Below are positions 28,910 to 37,815 of a stretch of 47,885 bases of DNA, in pieces. A program made the position numbers and the translations under genes. The DNA is from an uncultured Clostridia bacterium. Its GTDB lineage: Bacteria > Bacillota > Clostridia > Christensenellales > Borkfalkiaceae. Position 1 is the first letter of the stretch, and each line of letters begins with the position of its first letter. Below the pieces are notes generated by a model, which worked only from the letters and a program-made list of their open reading frames with translations, made no database searches and was not told where the DNA came from. The DNA lies in assembly GCA_947588985.1 (NCBI GenBank), contig CANQBG010000009.1, positions 1 to 47,885 on the forward strand, in the 5' to 3' direction.

Positions 28910-29782
28910 ATGTACAGCATGACGGGTTACGGACGGGGGACGCACAGTGAAAACGGTCTCGAGATCACGGTGGAACTCCGCTCCGTCAACAACCGCTATC
29001 TCGATCTCGCCCTGAAGTGCCCCCGCGCCTTCCTCGCCTATGAGGAGCGCGTGCGCAATCTCGTGCGGGAGAGCATCTCCCGCGGGCACGTCGATGTGTT
29101 CGTCGGCGTCAACGACTGCCGCGAAAAGGACCGGACGCTACACGTCGATCGCGCGCTCGCCCGCGCCTATTTCGAGGCTGCCAAGGAGGTGAAGGAGGCC
29201 GTCCCCGAGGCGGAAGAGGACATCACCCTCTCCTTCCTTCTCCGCCAGCCCGACGTCGTGCGTATCGGCGACGCCGAAGAGGAGGACGAGGCGCTCTATC
29301 CCGTGTTGGAGGCCGCCCTCAAAAAAGCCCTCGAGGCGCACCGCGCCATGCGCTTTGCCGAGGGGGAACGCTTAAAACGCGACCTCCTCTCCCGCATGGA
29401 CGTCATCGAAAATTTGCGGGCGGACATCGAAAAGAGGGCACCCATGGTCGCGAAGGAGTATCGCGAAAAGCTCACCGCGCGCATCGAGGAACTGCTCGGC
29501 GGCAAGGTGGACGAGACGCGCATCCTCACCGAGGCGGCCGTCTATTCGGATAAATGCAGCATCGACGAGGAACTCACGCGGCTCTTTTCGCACATTGCGG
29601 AGTTCCGCAAGATCTGCACGGCGGAACAGGTCGGCCGCAAGCTCGATTTCCTCGTGCAGGAATTCAACCGCGAATGCAACACCGTATGCTCCAAGTCCAA
29701 CGACGGGGAGCTGACCCGCCTCGCGCTCGCCATGAAAAACGAGATCGAGAAGGTGCGCGAACAGATCCAGAATCTTGAATAG
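28910..29782 (+). CDS. yicC: YicC-family endoribonuclease
   Basis: A 290-residue YicC protein. The N-terminus MYSMTGYGRG and the following EITVELRSVNNRYLD are diagnostic, as is the C-terminal DUF1732 part with FLVQEFNRECNTVCSKSND. YicC proteins are now regarded as RNases that act in the cytoplasm; in E. coli YicC is linked to degradation of the small RNA RyhB, and the Bacillus homologue has RNase activity. Length is normal. The gene has its own promoter and is followed three bases later by gmk. The remA gene that often lies between yicC and gmk in Firmicutes is absent. Confidence 0.93.
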   Translation: MYSMTGYGRGTHSENGLEITVELRSVNNRYLDLALKCPRAFLAYEERVRNLVRESISRGHVDVFVGVNDCREKDRTLHVDRALARAYFEAAKEVKEAVPEAEEDITLSFLLRQPDVVRIGDAEEEDEALYPVLEAALKKALEAHRAMRFAEGERLKRDLLSRMDVIENLRADIEKRAPMVAKEYREKLTARIEELLGGKVDETRILTEAAVYSDKCSIDEELTRLFSHIAEFRKICTAEQVGRKLDFLVQEFNRECNTVCSKSNDGELTRLALAMKNEIEKVREQIQNLE

Positions 29783-29785
29783 CCT

Positions 29786-30352
29786 ATGAAGAGCATGCTT
29801 TTTTGTATTTCCGGTCCCTCCGGCGTGGGGAAGGGCACCCTCGTGCGGGAGCTCTTGCGGCGCGATCCCTCGCTCGCCCTCTCCGTCTCCTGCACGACGC
29901 GTCGGCCGCGCAAGGGGGAGCGGGACGGCGTGGAATATTTCTTTATCAGCCACAGCGCCTTCATGAAGGGCATCGAAGAGGACGCCTTCATCGAGTACGA
30001 CGGCCACTTCCGGGAGTACTACGGCACCCCGCGCGGCTATGTGGCCGAGCAGCTCGAGGCCGGCAGGTCCGTTCTCCTCGAGATCGACGTAAACGGCGCG
30101 CTCAAGGTGCGCGGTTCGGAGAAAGAGACGCCCGTCTCCACCATCTTCATTGTGCCGCCCAGCCGGGAGGCGCTCGAGGCAAGGCTCAAGGGCCGCGCTT
30201 CGGAGACGGAGGAACAGGTCGCGGAGCGGCAGGCCCGCGTGGACTACGAGTATTCGCGCATGAAGGAATTCGACCACGTCGTGCTCAACGACGATCTGAA
30301 TGCCGCCGTGCAGGAACTGCTCGATATCATTCATTCGGAAATAAACAAGTAG
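29786..30352 (+). CDS. gmk: Guanylate kinase
   Basis: A 188-residue GMP kinase (GMP + ATP to GDP + ADP), needed for nucleotide supply and for (p)ppGpp balance. The P-loop is SGPSGVGKGTL at about residues 9-19, followed by SCTTRRPRKGERDGVEYFF with the GMP-binding Arg and Tyr residues, FIEYDGHFREYYGTP and the LEIDVNGALKVR segment. Length is normal. It begins three bases after the yicC stop without a strong ribosome site, so it is probably translated by coupling, and is followed by rpoZ as in other Firmicutes. Confidence 0.96.
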   Translation: MKSMLFCISGPSGVGKGTLVRELLRRDPSLALSVSCTTRRPRKGERDGVEYFFISHSAFMKGIEEDAFIEYDGHFREYYGTPRGYVAEQLEAGRSVLLEIDVNGALKVRGSEKETPVSTIFIVPPSREALEARLKGRASETEEQVAERQARVDYEYSRMKEFDHVVLNDDLNAAVQELLDIIHSEINK

Positions 30353-30361
30353 GAGGATACT

Positions 30362-30583
30362 ATGATCAACGAACCCTCGGTAGACGCGCTCGTGCGCAAG
30401 CTCGGGACGGAGGAAAACCCCATTTCGCGCTATGAGCTCTGCATCGTCATCGCAAAGCGCACGCGGCAGATCATCGAGCAGATGCAATCCACGGGCGCCA
30501 AGGAGCTCCCCGGCAAGCAGAAGGAGATCGTCCTTGCCTGCAACGAGGCCATGAACGGCAAGTTCAAGAGCATCAAAGATTGA
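30362..30583 (+). CDS. rpoZ: RNA polymerase omega subunit
   Basis: A 73-residue omega subunit that helps assemble the beta-prime subunit of RNA polymerase. The helix after residue 21 (SRYELCIVIAKRTRQI) matches the conserved omega segment that clamps beta-prime, and the position between gmk and priA is the normal one. AGGAGG precedes the ATG. The coaBC (dfp) gene often found after rpoZ is absent; a terminator and priA follow instead. Confidence 0.9.
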   Translation: MINEPSVDALVRKLGTEENPISRYELCIVIAKRTRQIIEQMQSTGAKELPGKQKEIVLACNEAMNGKFKSIKD

Positions 30584-30588
30584 AAATC

Positions 30589-30613
30589 TGCCCCCCATCG
30601 CGGGGCAATTTTT
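30589..30613 (+). terminator. Rho-independent terminator after rpoZ
   Basis: TGCCCC and GGGGCA flank a short loop (30589-30607), followed by ATTTTTTC. Read-through or a weak promoter must supply priA downstream. Confidence 0.75.
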
Positions 30614-30640
30614 TCATAGAGCTATCGCAAGTTTGCACCC

Positions 30641-32806
30641 ATGATTGCCGAAGTCATCGTAGATATCGCCCATAGCGACGTCGATAAGATCTTTGATTAC
30701 CGCTGCGAGGACGCGCTGCCCCGCGGCGCGCTCGTCGTGGTCCCCTTCGGAAGAGGGGTCGCGACGGGGTTTGTCATGCGGCTCAAAGAGACCTCGGAGT
30801 ACCCCCCCGAAAAGCTCAAATCGGTGCTCCGCACGGAGTCGGTCCCCCTGACGCAGGAGGCGCTCATGCTTGCCGACGCCATCACGGCGCGCTACCGCGT
30901 ACCCATGGCGCTTACCCTTCGCCTCTTTTTGCCCGCCGAAATGCGCACGGGCAAGGTCTCCGAGCGGTATAAGACGGCCTATGTGCGCACCGACGCCGTG
31001 GGGGAAATTTCCGACCGCGCCCCTCGCCAACAGGCGCTCTACGCCTACCTCGCGGAGTGCGGGGAGGCCGATGGGGCGGAGCTGCGGGCGCGCTTCGGGG
31101 ATGCGGCGCTCAAGAGTTTGGAGAAAAAGGGGCTCATCCGGGCGGAAAAACGCCGCGTCTTTCGCGATCCCTACACGGGCATCGCGGGGGAGCGCATCCG
31201 TCGCCCCCTCACGCCCGCCCAGCAACGTGCCGTCACGGCCGTCAAGACGACGGAAAAGACGGTCACGCTCCTGCACGGCGTCACGGGGAGCGGGAAAACG
31301 GAGGTCTACCTCACCCTCATCGCGGAGACGCTCGAGGCGGGCAAGACGGCGATCTTCCTCGTCCCCGAGATCTCCTTGACGCCGCAGATGCTCGCCCAGC
31401 TGCGGGCATGGTTCGGGAGCAAGGCGGCCATTCTGCACAGCGGCCTCTCGGCGGGGGAGCGCTTCGACGAGTGGATGCGCCTCAAAAGCGGGGAGGCGCG
31501 TATCGCGATCGGGGCACGGTCGGCAGTCTTTGCCCCTCTCGAAAACGTGGGCATGATCGTCCTCGACGAGGAGCACGACGGAAGCTATTCCTCCGAGAGT
31601 TCCCCGCGGTATAACACCTTCGACATCGCCTACCTTCGGGCGCGGTACAACAAGTGCAAATTGGTCCTCGGCAGCGCCACGCCGTCGGTAGAGACCTACC
31701 ACCGCGCCAAGCAGGGGGAATTCGCCCTCGTCAAGCTCCCCGAGAGGATCAACGCCCGCCCCATGCCCGAGGTCCGCATCGTAGATATGCGCCGGGAGGT
31801 CCGCCGCGGCAACGCGAGTTTCTTCTCCTCCCTCCTCCGCGAACGCCTCGAAGATTGCCTCTCGAAGGGCAATCAGGCCATCCTCTTCCTCAACCGGAGG
31901 GGGTATTCGCAGACGGTCATCTGCCGCGACTGCGGCTATGTGGCGACGTGTGAACATTGCGCCGTCTCCCTCACCTACCACAGCGACGAGCGTGCCCTCA
32001 AATGCCACTATTGCGGCACCGCCTATAAGCTGCTGCCCGCCTGTCCCGCATGCGGCGGGAAGCATCTCGGCTACGTCGGCACGGGCACCCAGCGCGTCGT
32101 CTCCGAACTGCAAAAATTGTATCCGCACGCCCGCGTCTTGCGCATGGACGTGGATACCACGAGCGGCAAGGAGGGGCATCTGCGCATTCTGAAGCGTTTC
32201 TCCTCGCGCGAGGCGGATATCCTCGTGGGGACGCAGATGGTGGCCAAGGGGCACGATTTCCCCTTCGTCACCCTCGTGGGCATCCTCGACGCCGATATGA
32301 GCCTGCACTTTGCCGATTACAGGAGCGGGGAGCGCACCTTCCAGCTCGTCACGCAGGTGGCGGGCAGGAGCGGAAGGGCGCAGGAGCCGGGCGAAGTCGT
32401 CTTGCAGACGTACGATCCCGAGAACTACATCCTCCGCTTCGCCGCCGCTTACGATTACGAGGGCTTCTACGAGCATGAGATCTCGGTGCGCGCGGCGACG
32501 ATGTTCCCCCCCTTTGCCAAGATCGTGCGCGTCATGGTCACGGGCGAGGACGAGAAGGAGACGCTCGGCGCCTTGAAGTCCGTCTATGAGCGTCTGCGCG
32601 CGCTCTATGAGCGGCAGACGGAGGCCTTCCTCTTCTTCAACCGCATGCACGCGCCCATCAAGCGCATTCAGAATAAGTTCCGCTACCAAGTCCTCATGCG
32701 GCTCGTGGACGGCGGGATCCTCAAAGAAATTTACGCCGTCTGTGCGGCGGAGAAATATAAGAACGTGCTCGTCTATGTCGAAGAAAACCCGAGCAATTTA
32801 AGTTAG
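30641..32806 (+). CDS. priA: Primosomal protein N' (replication restart helicase PriA)
   Basis: A 721-residue superfamily 2 helicase that reloads the replication machinery on stalled forks. It shows the N-terminal 3'-DNA-binding domain (EVIVDIAHSDVDKIFDYRCE), a winged helix, Walker A HGVTGSGKTEVYL at about residues 206-218, the DEEH box (VLDEEHDGSY), and the zinc-binding insertion with paired cysteines (CRDCGYVATCEHC, then CHYCGTAYKLLPACPACGG). Helicase motifs V and VI follow (DILVGTQMVAKGHDFP, VTQVAGRSGR). Length is typical. The start has no good Shine-Dalgarno sequence; the ATG directly matches the family start. It heads the priA-def-fmt-rsmB-rlmN run. Confidence 0.96.
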   Translation: MIAEVIVDIAHSDVDKIFDYRCEDALPRGALVVVPFGRGVATGFVMRLKETSEYPPEKLKSVLRTESVPLTQEALMLADAITARYRVPMALTLRLFLPAEMRTGKVSERYKTAYVRTDAVGEISDRAPRQQALYAYLAECGEADGAELRARFGDAALKSLEKKGLIRAEKRRVFRDPYTGIAGERIRRPLTPAQQRAVTAVKTTEKTVTLLHGVTGSGKTEVYLTLIAETLEAGKTAIFLVPEISLTPQMLAQLRAWFGSKAAILHSGLSAGERFDEWMRLKSGEARIAIGARSAVFAPLENVGMIVLDEEHDGSYSSESSPRYNTFDIAYLRARYNKCKLVLGSATPSVETYHRAKQGEFALVKLPERINARPMPEVRIVDMRREVRRGNASFFSSLLRERLEDCLSKGNQAILFLNRRGYSQTVICRDCGYVATCEHCAVSLTYHSDERALKCHYCGTAYKLLPACPACGGKHLGYVGTGTQRVVSELQKLYPHARVLRMDVDTTSGKEGHLRILKRFSSREADILVGTQMVAKGHDFPFVTLVGILDADMSLHFADYRSGERTFQLVTQVAGRSGRAQEPGEVVLQTYDPENYILRFAAAYDYEGFYEHEISVRAATMFPPFAKIVRVMVTGEDEKETLGALKSVYERLRALYERQTEAFLFFNRMHAPIKRIQNKFRYQVLMRLVDGGILKEIYAVCAAEKYKNVLVYVEENPSNLS

Positions 32807-32815
32807 GAGGAAGGT

Positions 32816-33268
32816 ATGATCCGGGAAATCGTGCAGGTGGGAGATCCCGTCCTGCGGCAAACATGCGCGCCCGTCACGCGGTTCGACGGCGAACTTTGCG
32901 CCCTTCTCGACGACATGAAGGAGACCCTTCGCAAGGCCGAAGGGGCGGGCCTTGCCGCGCCGCAGGTGGGCGTTCCCATCCGCGTCGTCGTCGTAGACGT
33001 GGAGGAGGGCTATTTTGAATTTGTAAACCCCGTCTTTGTGTGGCAGAAGGGGGAACAGGTGGGGGCAGAAGGGTGCCTCTCCATCCGCGGCAAGGCGGGC
33101 ACGGTGCGCCGCCCCTCCAAGGTGAAGATCCTCTTTCAGGACCGCAAGGGGGATAAATACTCCCTCGTCGCGCGCGACTTCTTCGCCCGCGCCGTCTGCC
33201 ACGAGCTCGACCACCTCGACGGCGTCCTCTACACCGACAAGGCGGAAAACGTGCACGACGCAGACTGA
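32816..33268 (+). CDS. def: Peptide deformylase
   Basis: A 150-residue metalloenzyme that removes the formyl group from nascent proteins. All three motifs are present: GLAAPQVGV (motif 1, about residues 44-52), EGCLSI (motif 2, with the metal-binding Cys) and HELDHLDG (motif 3, HExxH variant with two His ligands and the catalytic Glu). It starts after AGGAGG, nine bases behind priA, and stands before fmt, its partner enzyme that adds the formyl group to initiator tRNA. Confidence 0.97.
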   Translation: MIREIVQVGDPVLRQTCAPVTRFDGELCALLDDMKETLRKAEGAGLAAPQVGVPIRVVVVDVEEGYFEFVNPVFVWQKGEQVGAEGCLSIRGKAGTVRRPSKVKILFQDRKGDKYSLVARDFFARAVCHELDHLDGVLYTDKAENVHDAD

Positions 33269-33330
33269 GTTGAGCAAAAAGCCGCTATTTTCCCATCATA
33301 GGTCGCAAATTCCCATAAAAGGAGAACCAC

Positions 33331-34257
33331 GTGAAGCTCATCTATGCGGGTACGCCCCTCTATGCCGTCGAGCCCCTCTGCGCCATTTTGGAAGCAGGCT
33401 ATGAGGTCGCCGCGGTCCTCACCCAGCCCGATCGTCCGCAGGGCCGAAAGGGCGTCCTCACCCCTCCGCCCGTCAAGGAGGAAGCGCTGCGCCGCGGCAT
33501 CCCCGTGTTGCAACCCGAACGCGTGAAGTCGGACATGGGTGGCCTACGATCTGTCTGCGCCGACCTCATGGTGACGTGTGCCTACGGCCAGATCCTCACG
33601 CAGGAGGTCTTGGATCTCTTCCCGATGGGGGTGTGGAATCTCCACGCCTCCCTGCTCCCCGCCTACCGCGGGGCCGCGCCCATTCCGCGCTGTATGCTCG
33701 ATGGCTGCCGCGAGACGGGCGTCACCGTCATGAAAACCGAACTCGGCCTCGACACGGGGGATATCTTGCTCTCCGATCGGGTGAAAATTTACGATTCCGA
33801 TACCTGCGGCACCCTCGAGGACAGGCTCTCCCGCCTCTCGGGTGAGCTCGCCGTGGAGGCGCTCGCGCGCATTGCGCGGGGGGAGGTCTCCCTCACGCAA
33901 CAGGGCGAGGGCTTCGTCTGCAAGAAGGTTTCGCGCACGGAGGTGGACTTTACGCAGTCCGCCCGCGCGGTGAGTTGCCTCATTCGCGGCCTCTCGCCCG
34001 CCCCGCTCGCGTATGCGCAGATCGCCGGCCTCATGCTCAATTTCCACTTCGCGGAGGAAGTAGTTTCCTTCGCCGCGGAGGCCGCCCCGGGGACGGTGCT
34101 TTCGGCTTCCCCCAAGACGGGGCTCATCGTCCAATGCGGGGAGGGGGCCGTGCGGATCACCGAGCTCCAGCCCGCCGGCGCGAGGCGGATGTCCGCGCGC
34201 GATTTTCTCAACGGCCGCAAAGTGCGAGAGGGGATGCGATTTGAACGCCTTTCTTGA
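33331..34257 (+). CDS. fmt: Methionyl-tRNA formyltransferase
   Basis: A 308-residue enzyme that formylates Met-tRNA(fMet) with 10-formyl-tetrahydrofolate. The core motif HASLLPAYRGAAPI (about residues 108-121) holds the catalytic His and is preceded by the usual Asn (WNLHASLL). TGVTVMKTELGLDTGDIL follows, and the C-terminal tRNA-binding OB domain is complete. Translation starts at GTG (33331), eight bases after AAAGGAG. The last 17 bases overlap rsmB. A one-mismatch copy of the recurring word lies on the opposite strand (33530-33543), coding SDMGG. Confidence 0.96.
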   Translation: MKLIYAGTPLYAVEPLCAILEAGYEVAAVLTQPDRPQGRKGVLTPPPVKEEALRRGIPVLQPERVKSDMGGLRSVCADLMVTCAYGQILTQEVLDLFPMGVWNLHASLLPAYRGAAPIPRCMLDGCRETGVTVMKTELGLDTGDILLSDRVKIYDSDTCGTLEDRLSRLSGELAVEALARIARGEVSLTQQGEGFVCKKVSRTEVDFTQSARAVSCLIRGLSPAPLAYAQIAGLMLNFHFAEEVVSFAAEAAPGTVLSASPKTGLIVQCGEGAVRITELQPAGARRMSARDFLNGRKVREGMRFERLS

Positions 34258-35461
34258 TGCGCACCGCGTCCTCACGCGGGTCTTAAAGGAGGGCGCCCAC
34301 CTAAAGCGCGCGCTCGCGGAGCTTCCCCCCGGGGAGAAGGGGCGCACCGTGCGCCTTTGTTACGGCGTCCTCGAAAACTACGGCTACCTCGGCCTCTGCC
34401 TCGATTCCGTTGCGAAAAAGCGCCCCAAATTTCCCGTCGCGCTCGCGATGAAAATTTCGCTTTACGCACGCCTCTTTTCGGACATGCCCCCCTCCGTTTG
34501 CGTCAACGAGGCCGTTGAGCTCGTCAAGCTCCTCGGCAAAGGGGAGCAGAAAAACTTCGTCAACGCAGCGCTTCGCGCCTTCGATCCCCAGCGCGTCGTC
34601 CTTCCCGAAGGGGAGGAGGGGCTTGCGATCCGGAGCAACTTCCCGCCCTTTGCCGTGCGGGAGATCGTAAAAACCTACGGCCCGCGCGCCGAGAGCATCC
34701 TTCTCGCAAGGAGCGGGGGCGTCTCCGTCCGCTTCGTGCGCGGCGAAAAAGCCTACCTCGCCCAGCCCCATGTGCCTACGCCCTTTCCGCACCTCTACCT
34801 CTTTGAAAAGTTCACGCGCGACGAGGGCTTTTTCCGCGGGGACTACACCTTCCAATCGGTGGGGAGCGTCGCCATCTGCGGCGTGGTGGAGCCCTGCGCC
34901 CGCCTCCTCGACGCCTGCGCGGCCCCCGGGGGCAAGAGCGTGCTGCTTGCGGAAAAGTGCGGCTCTGTCGTCGCGTGCGACGTGCACCCGCACCGCGTCG
35001 CCCTCATCGAGAGCTATGTCGCGCGCATGGGCGCAGCGAATGTGGAGGCCCGCCTTCTCGATTCCTCTTCCTTCGAGCCCGCCTTCGAGGCCGCCTTCGA
35101 GGGCGTACTCGTAGACGCGCCCTGCTCCGGTCTCGGCACCGTGGCCGAGAACCCGGACCTCCCGCTCAGGAAAGAGGAGGGGGGCATGCCCGCGCTCAAG
35201 ACCCTTCAAATTCAAATTCTTGAAAACTGTGCCCGCTACGTGAAGCCGGGCGGCACCCTCTATTATTCGACGTGCTCCATCCTTCGGGAGGAGAACGACG
35301 GCGCGGTTTCGGCCTTTCTGAAGGCGCACGGCGAGTTTTCCGCGGAGGCGGCAGAAAGTCCGCTTCCCCATGAAAAGACGGAGTGCGGTCTGCAATTTTT
35401 GCCCGACGCGGCCTACGGCGCGGGCTTTTACGTCGCCAAACTTCGGCGGAGGAACGCATGA
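34241..35461 (+). CDS. rsmB: 16S rRNA (cytosine-967-C5)-methyltransferase RsmB
   Basis: A 406-residue Sun/RsmB protein. An N-terminal NusB-like RNA-binding domain (about 1-135) is followed by a SAM-dependent methyltransferase domain: LDACAAPGGKSVLLAEK (SAM loop, about residues 222-238), VDAPCSGLGTVAENPDL with the second catalytic Cys, and YSTCSI with the nucleophilic Cys. It makes m5C967 (E. coli numbering) of 16S rRNA. The start is TTG at 34241, inside the end of fmt, with GAGAGGGG upstream; this gives the family N-terminus, although a downstream start cannot be fully excluded. It overlaps rlmN by four bases. Confidence 0.93.
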   Translation: MNAFLDAHRVLTRVLKEGAHLKRALAELPPGEKGRTVRLCYGVLENYGYLGLCLDSVAKKRPKFPVALAMKISLYARLFSDMPPSVCVNEAVELVKLLGKGEQKNFVNAALRAFDPQRVVLPEGEEGLAIRSNFPPFAVREIVKTYGPRAESILLARSGGVSVRFVRGEKAYLAQPHVPTPFPHLYLFEKFTRDEGFFRGDYTFQSVGSVAICGVVEPCARLLDACAAPGGKSVLLAEKCGSVVACDVHPHRVALIESYVARMGAANVEARLLDSSSFEPAFEAAFEGVLVDAPCSGLGTVAENPDLPLRKEEGGMPALKTLQIQILENCARYVKPGGTLYYSTCSILREENDGAVSAFLKAHGEFSAEAAESPLPHEKTECGLQFLPDAAYGAGFYVAKLRRRNA

Positions 35462-36504
35462 AGAAGATCTTGCAAGACCTATCCTACGCGGAGCTCGTCT
35501 CCCTCACCGCGGCGGCGGGGGAGAAGCCCTTCCGCGCGCGGCAGATCTTCGAGGGGCTCATGCAGGGCAAGAAGATCTCCGCCCTTCCCGTCCCCGCCTC
35601 CATGCGCGCGGCGCTCCTTGCGGAGTATGAAGATGAGCCCGTAACGATCAAAGAAGTGTTCACCTCCAAGGACGGCACGCGCAAATTTCTCTTCGAACTT
35701 GCAGACGGCAACCTCATCGAGGGCGTCGTGATGCAGTATCAATACGGCAACACGCAGTGCGTCTCCACACAGGTGGGCTGCCGCATGGGGTGCAAATTCT
35801 GCGCTTCCACCCTCGGCGGAAGGATCCGCGACCTCACCGCGGGCGAGATCCTCTCCGAAGTGCTCGCCGTCAACCGCTTCCTCGGGGGAAGTCTCAAGGA
35901 GCGCCAAATTACCAACGTCGTCTTAATGGGCAGCGGCGAACCCTTCGATAACTACGAAAACGTCGTGAAATTTCTGCGCAATCTCACCGCGGAAGGGGGC
36001 ATCTGCATCAGCGCGCGCAACGTCTCGCTCTCGACGTGCGGACTCGTCCCCGCGATGAAGAAGTTTGCGGGCGAGGGCATTCCCCTCAATCTCACCGTCT
36101 CCCTTCACGCCGTGACGGACGAAGAACGCCGCCGCACCATGCCCATCGCAAACAAGTATTCCATCGCGGAGATCCTCGCGGCCTGCGGGGAATATTTTGA
36201 AAAGACGGGCCGCCGCTACATCTTTGAATATAGCCTTATCGAAGGGGAGAACGCGGACATGCCCCATGCGGAAGCGCTCGTGGCACTCTTGAAGGGGCGG
36301 CCGTGCCACGTCAATCTCATCCGCCTCAACCCCGTGAAGGAGCGGAATTTGAAGGGAACGGACGAGCGCACGGCACAGGCCTTTTTGAAGGCGCTTTTAA
36401 GCCGCGGAATCTCCGCGACCTTAAGAAGAAGCATGGGTTCGGACATCGGCGGCGCCTGCGGCCAACTCCGCGCAAGCTATCTTTCCAAGCATTCACCCGA
36501 CTGA
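35458..36504 (+). CDS. rlmN: 23S rRNA (adenine-2503-C2)/tRNA methyltransferase RlmN
   Basis: A 348-residue radical-SAM enzyme that methylates A2503 of 23S rRNA, and A37 of some tRNAs, at C2. The [4Fe-4S] motif is CRMGCKFCAST (CxxxCxxC) at about residues 111-121, preceded by CVSTQVG; the C-terminal GSDIGGACGQL carries the methyl-carrying Cys, and an inner Cys lies in SLSTCGLVP. It lacks the Cfr pattern, and genome context is housekeeping, so RlmN is the right name. The ATG at 35458 overlaps the rsmB stop (ATGA), preferred over a longer upstream frame that would run inside rsmB. In most Firmicutes stp, prkC and rsgA follow; here rpe follows after 37 bases. Confidence 0.95.
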   Translation: MKKILQDLSYAELVSLTAAAGEKPFRARQIFEGLMQGKKISALPVPASMRAALLAEYEDEPVTIKEVFTSKDGTRKFLFELADGNLIEGVVMQYQYGNTQCVSTQVGCRMGCKFCASTLGGRIRDLTAGEILSEVLAVNRFLGGSLKERQITNVVLMGSGEPFDNYENVVKFLRNLTAEGGICISARNVSLSTCGLVPAMKKFAGEGIPLNLTVSLHAVTDEERRRTMPIANKYSIAEILAACGEYFEKTGRRYIFEYSLIEGENADMPHAEALVALLKGRPCHVNLIRLNPVKERNLKGTDERTAQAFLKALLSRGISATLRRSMGSDIGGACGQLRASYLSKHSPD

Positions 36505-36541
36505 GCTCCGCCGCAACAGATTCCGAAAGGAGGGAACGTAA

Positions 36542-37192
36542 ATGAAAATCAAGATCGCGCCGAGCATTTTGGCGAGCGACTTTTCCAAACTCGGGGAGAC
36601 CGTGCGCCTTCTCGAGCAAAACGGGGCCGACTACGTGCATTGCGACGTGATGGACGGCAATTTCGTCCCGCCCATCACCTTCGGGGCGCAGGCCGTGAAG
36701 GCCATGCGCCCGCACACGCGGCTCCCCCTCGATTGCCACCTCATGGTCACGTCCCCCCGTTCGCGCGTGGAGGAATTTATCGGGGCGGGCGCGGACATCA
36801 TCACCGCCCACGTCGAGGCGGACGCTGACATCCTCTCCACCCTCGCCTATATCCGGTCCCGCGGGTGCAAGGCCTCCGCCGTCGTCAACCCCGCGACGGC
36901 CGTCGAAGAGCTGTTTCCCGCATGTGAGATTGCGGACATGGTCCTTGTCATGAGCGTTGTCCCCGGCTGGGGCGGGCAGAAATTCATCCCCGAGACGCTC
37001 AAAAAGATCGAGAAATTGCGCGACCGTTGCGTGAAGATCGGAAGGGGGGAGCTCGATATCGAAGTGGACGGCGGCGTGACGGAAGCCAACGTGAGAGACG
37101 TCATCGCGGCGGGAGCCAACGTCATCGTGGCGGGGAGCGCCGTGTTCCGTTCGCCCGACATGGCGGAGACCATCCGGAGTCTGCGCGGATGA
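36542..37192 (+). CDS. rpe: Ribulose-phosphate 3-epimerase
   Basis: A 216-residue TIM-barrel enzyme that interconverts ribulose 5-phosphate and xylulose 5-phosphate in the pentose phosphate pathway. Family motifs are all visible: KIAPSILASDF at the start, HCDVMDGNFVPPITFG (metal-binding His and catalytic Asp), DCHLMV, VVPGWGGQKF and the second catalytic Asp in EVDGGV. AAGGAGGG precedes the ATG. The last bases overlap thiN by four (ATGA), so the two are translationally coupled. Confidence 0.97.
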   Translation: MKIKIAPSILASDFSKLGETVRLLEQNGADYVHCDVMDGNFVPPITFGAQAVKAMRPHTRLPLDCHLMVTSPRSRVEEFIGAGADIITAHVEADADILSTLAYIRSRGCKASAVVNPATAVEELFPACEIADMVLVMSVVPGWGGQKFIPETLKKIEKLRDRCVKIGRGELDIEVDGGVTEANVRDVIAAGANVIVAGSAVFRSPDMAETIRSLRG

Positions 37193-37815
37193 GCGCCGCA
37201 AAGACCCGTGCCGTCATTCTCTTGAACGGCGAACCCTACCGCGGCGAAATTTGCGCCGAAAACGCCTACGTCATCTGCTGCGACGGGGCCTATTCGTGGG
37301 CGAAGGGGAAGGTGAAGATCGACGAGAATCTGGGCGACTTCGATTCCCTCGAAGAGACGCCGTATCCCGCGCCCCTTCAGACCTTTCCTTCCGAGAAGGA
37401 CGAGACGGACGGAGAGCTCGCGGTAGACCGCGCCTTGGACATGGGTGCCTCCGATTTCGTCTTTTATGGAGCCGGCGGCGGGCGGGAGGACCACTTTCTC
37501 GGAAACTTACATCTCCTTTACAAGGCGCTTTTGGGCGGGGCGGCGAAGGCAAAACTCGTCTTGAACGGCGCGGAAATTTCCCTCCTGCGAAGGGGCGAAC
37601 ATCATCTCCCGTGTAGGTGCGGGCAGACCCTCTCGCTGTTGCCTTTCGGCGGCGACGCGCATATCATGGTTAGTAGCGGGCTCAAGTATCCGCTCGTCGA
37701 TCTTTGGCTTCGTTACGGCTCGACGCGCGGCATCTCCAACGTCGCGGAAGGGGAAGTTTCGCTCGCCGTGGACATGGGCCTTGTGCTCTGCATTCTCAAC
37801 GAGGAGGGAAGATGA
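37189..37815 (+). CDS. thiN: Thiamine pyrophosphokinase
   Basis: A 208-residue enzyme that transfers pyrophosphate from ATP to thiamine to give the cofactor thiamine diphosphate. The metal and substrate motifs are GDFDSLEE at about residues 49-56 and KDETDGELA at about 72-80, followed by the glycine-rich FYGAGGGREDHFLGNLHLL. The C-terminal thiamine-binding beta domain is present and ends with SNVAEGEVSLAVDMGLVLCI. The start at 37189 overlaps rpe, and the stop overlaps the spoVM-like gene. A copy of the recurring word (GGCACCCATGTCC) lies on the opposite strand at 37437-37449, coding LDMGAS. Confidence 0.94.
   Translation: MSAAKTRAVILLNGEPYRGEICAENAYVICCDGAYSWAKGKVKIDENLGDFDSLEETPYPAPLQTFPSEKDETDGELAVDRALDMGASDFVFYGAGGGREDHFLGNLHLLYKALLGGAAKAKLVLNGAEISLLRRGEHHLPCRCGQTLSLLPFGGDAHIMVSSGLKYPLVDLWLRYGSTRGISNVAEGEVSLAVDMGLVLCILNEEGR

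Noticed and set aside
30614-32689. A 691-codon minus-strand frame opposite priA
   Set aside because: priA is complete with all helicase motifs on the plus strand; the antisense product shows only biased composition.
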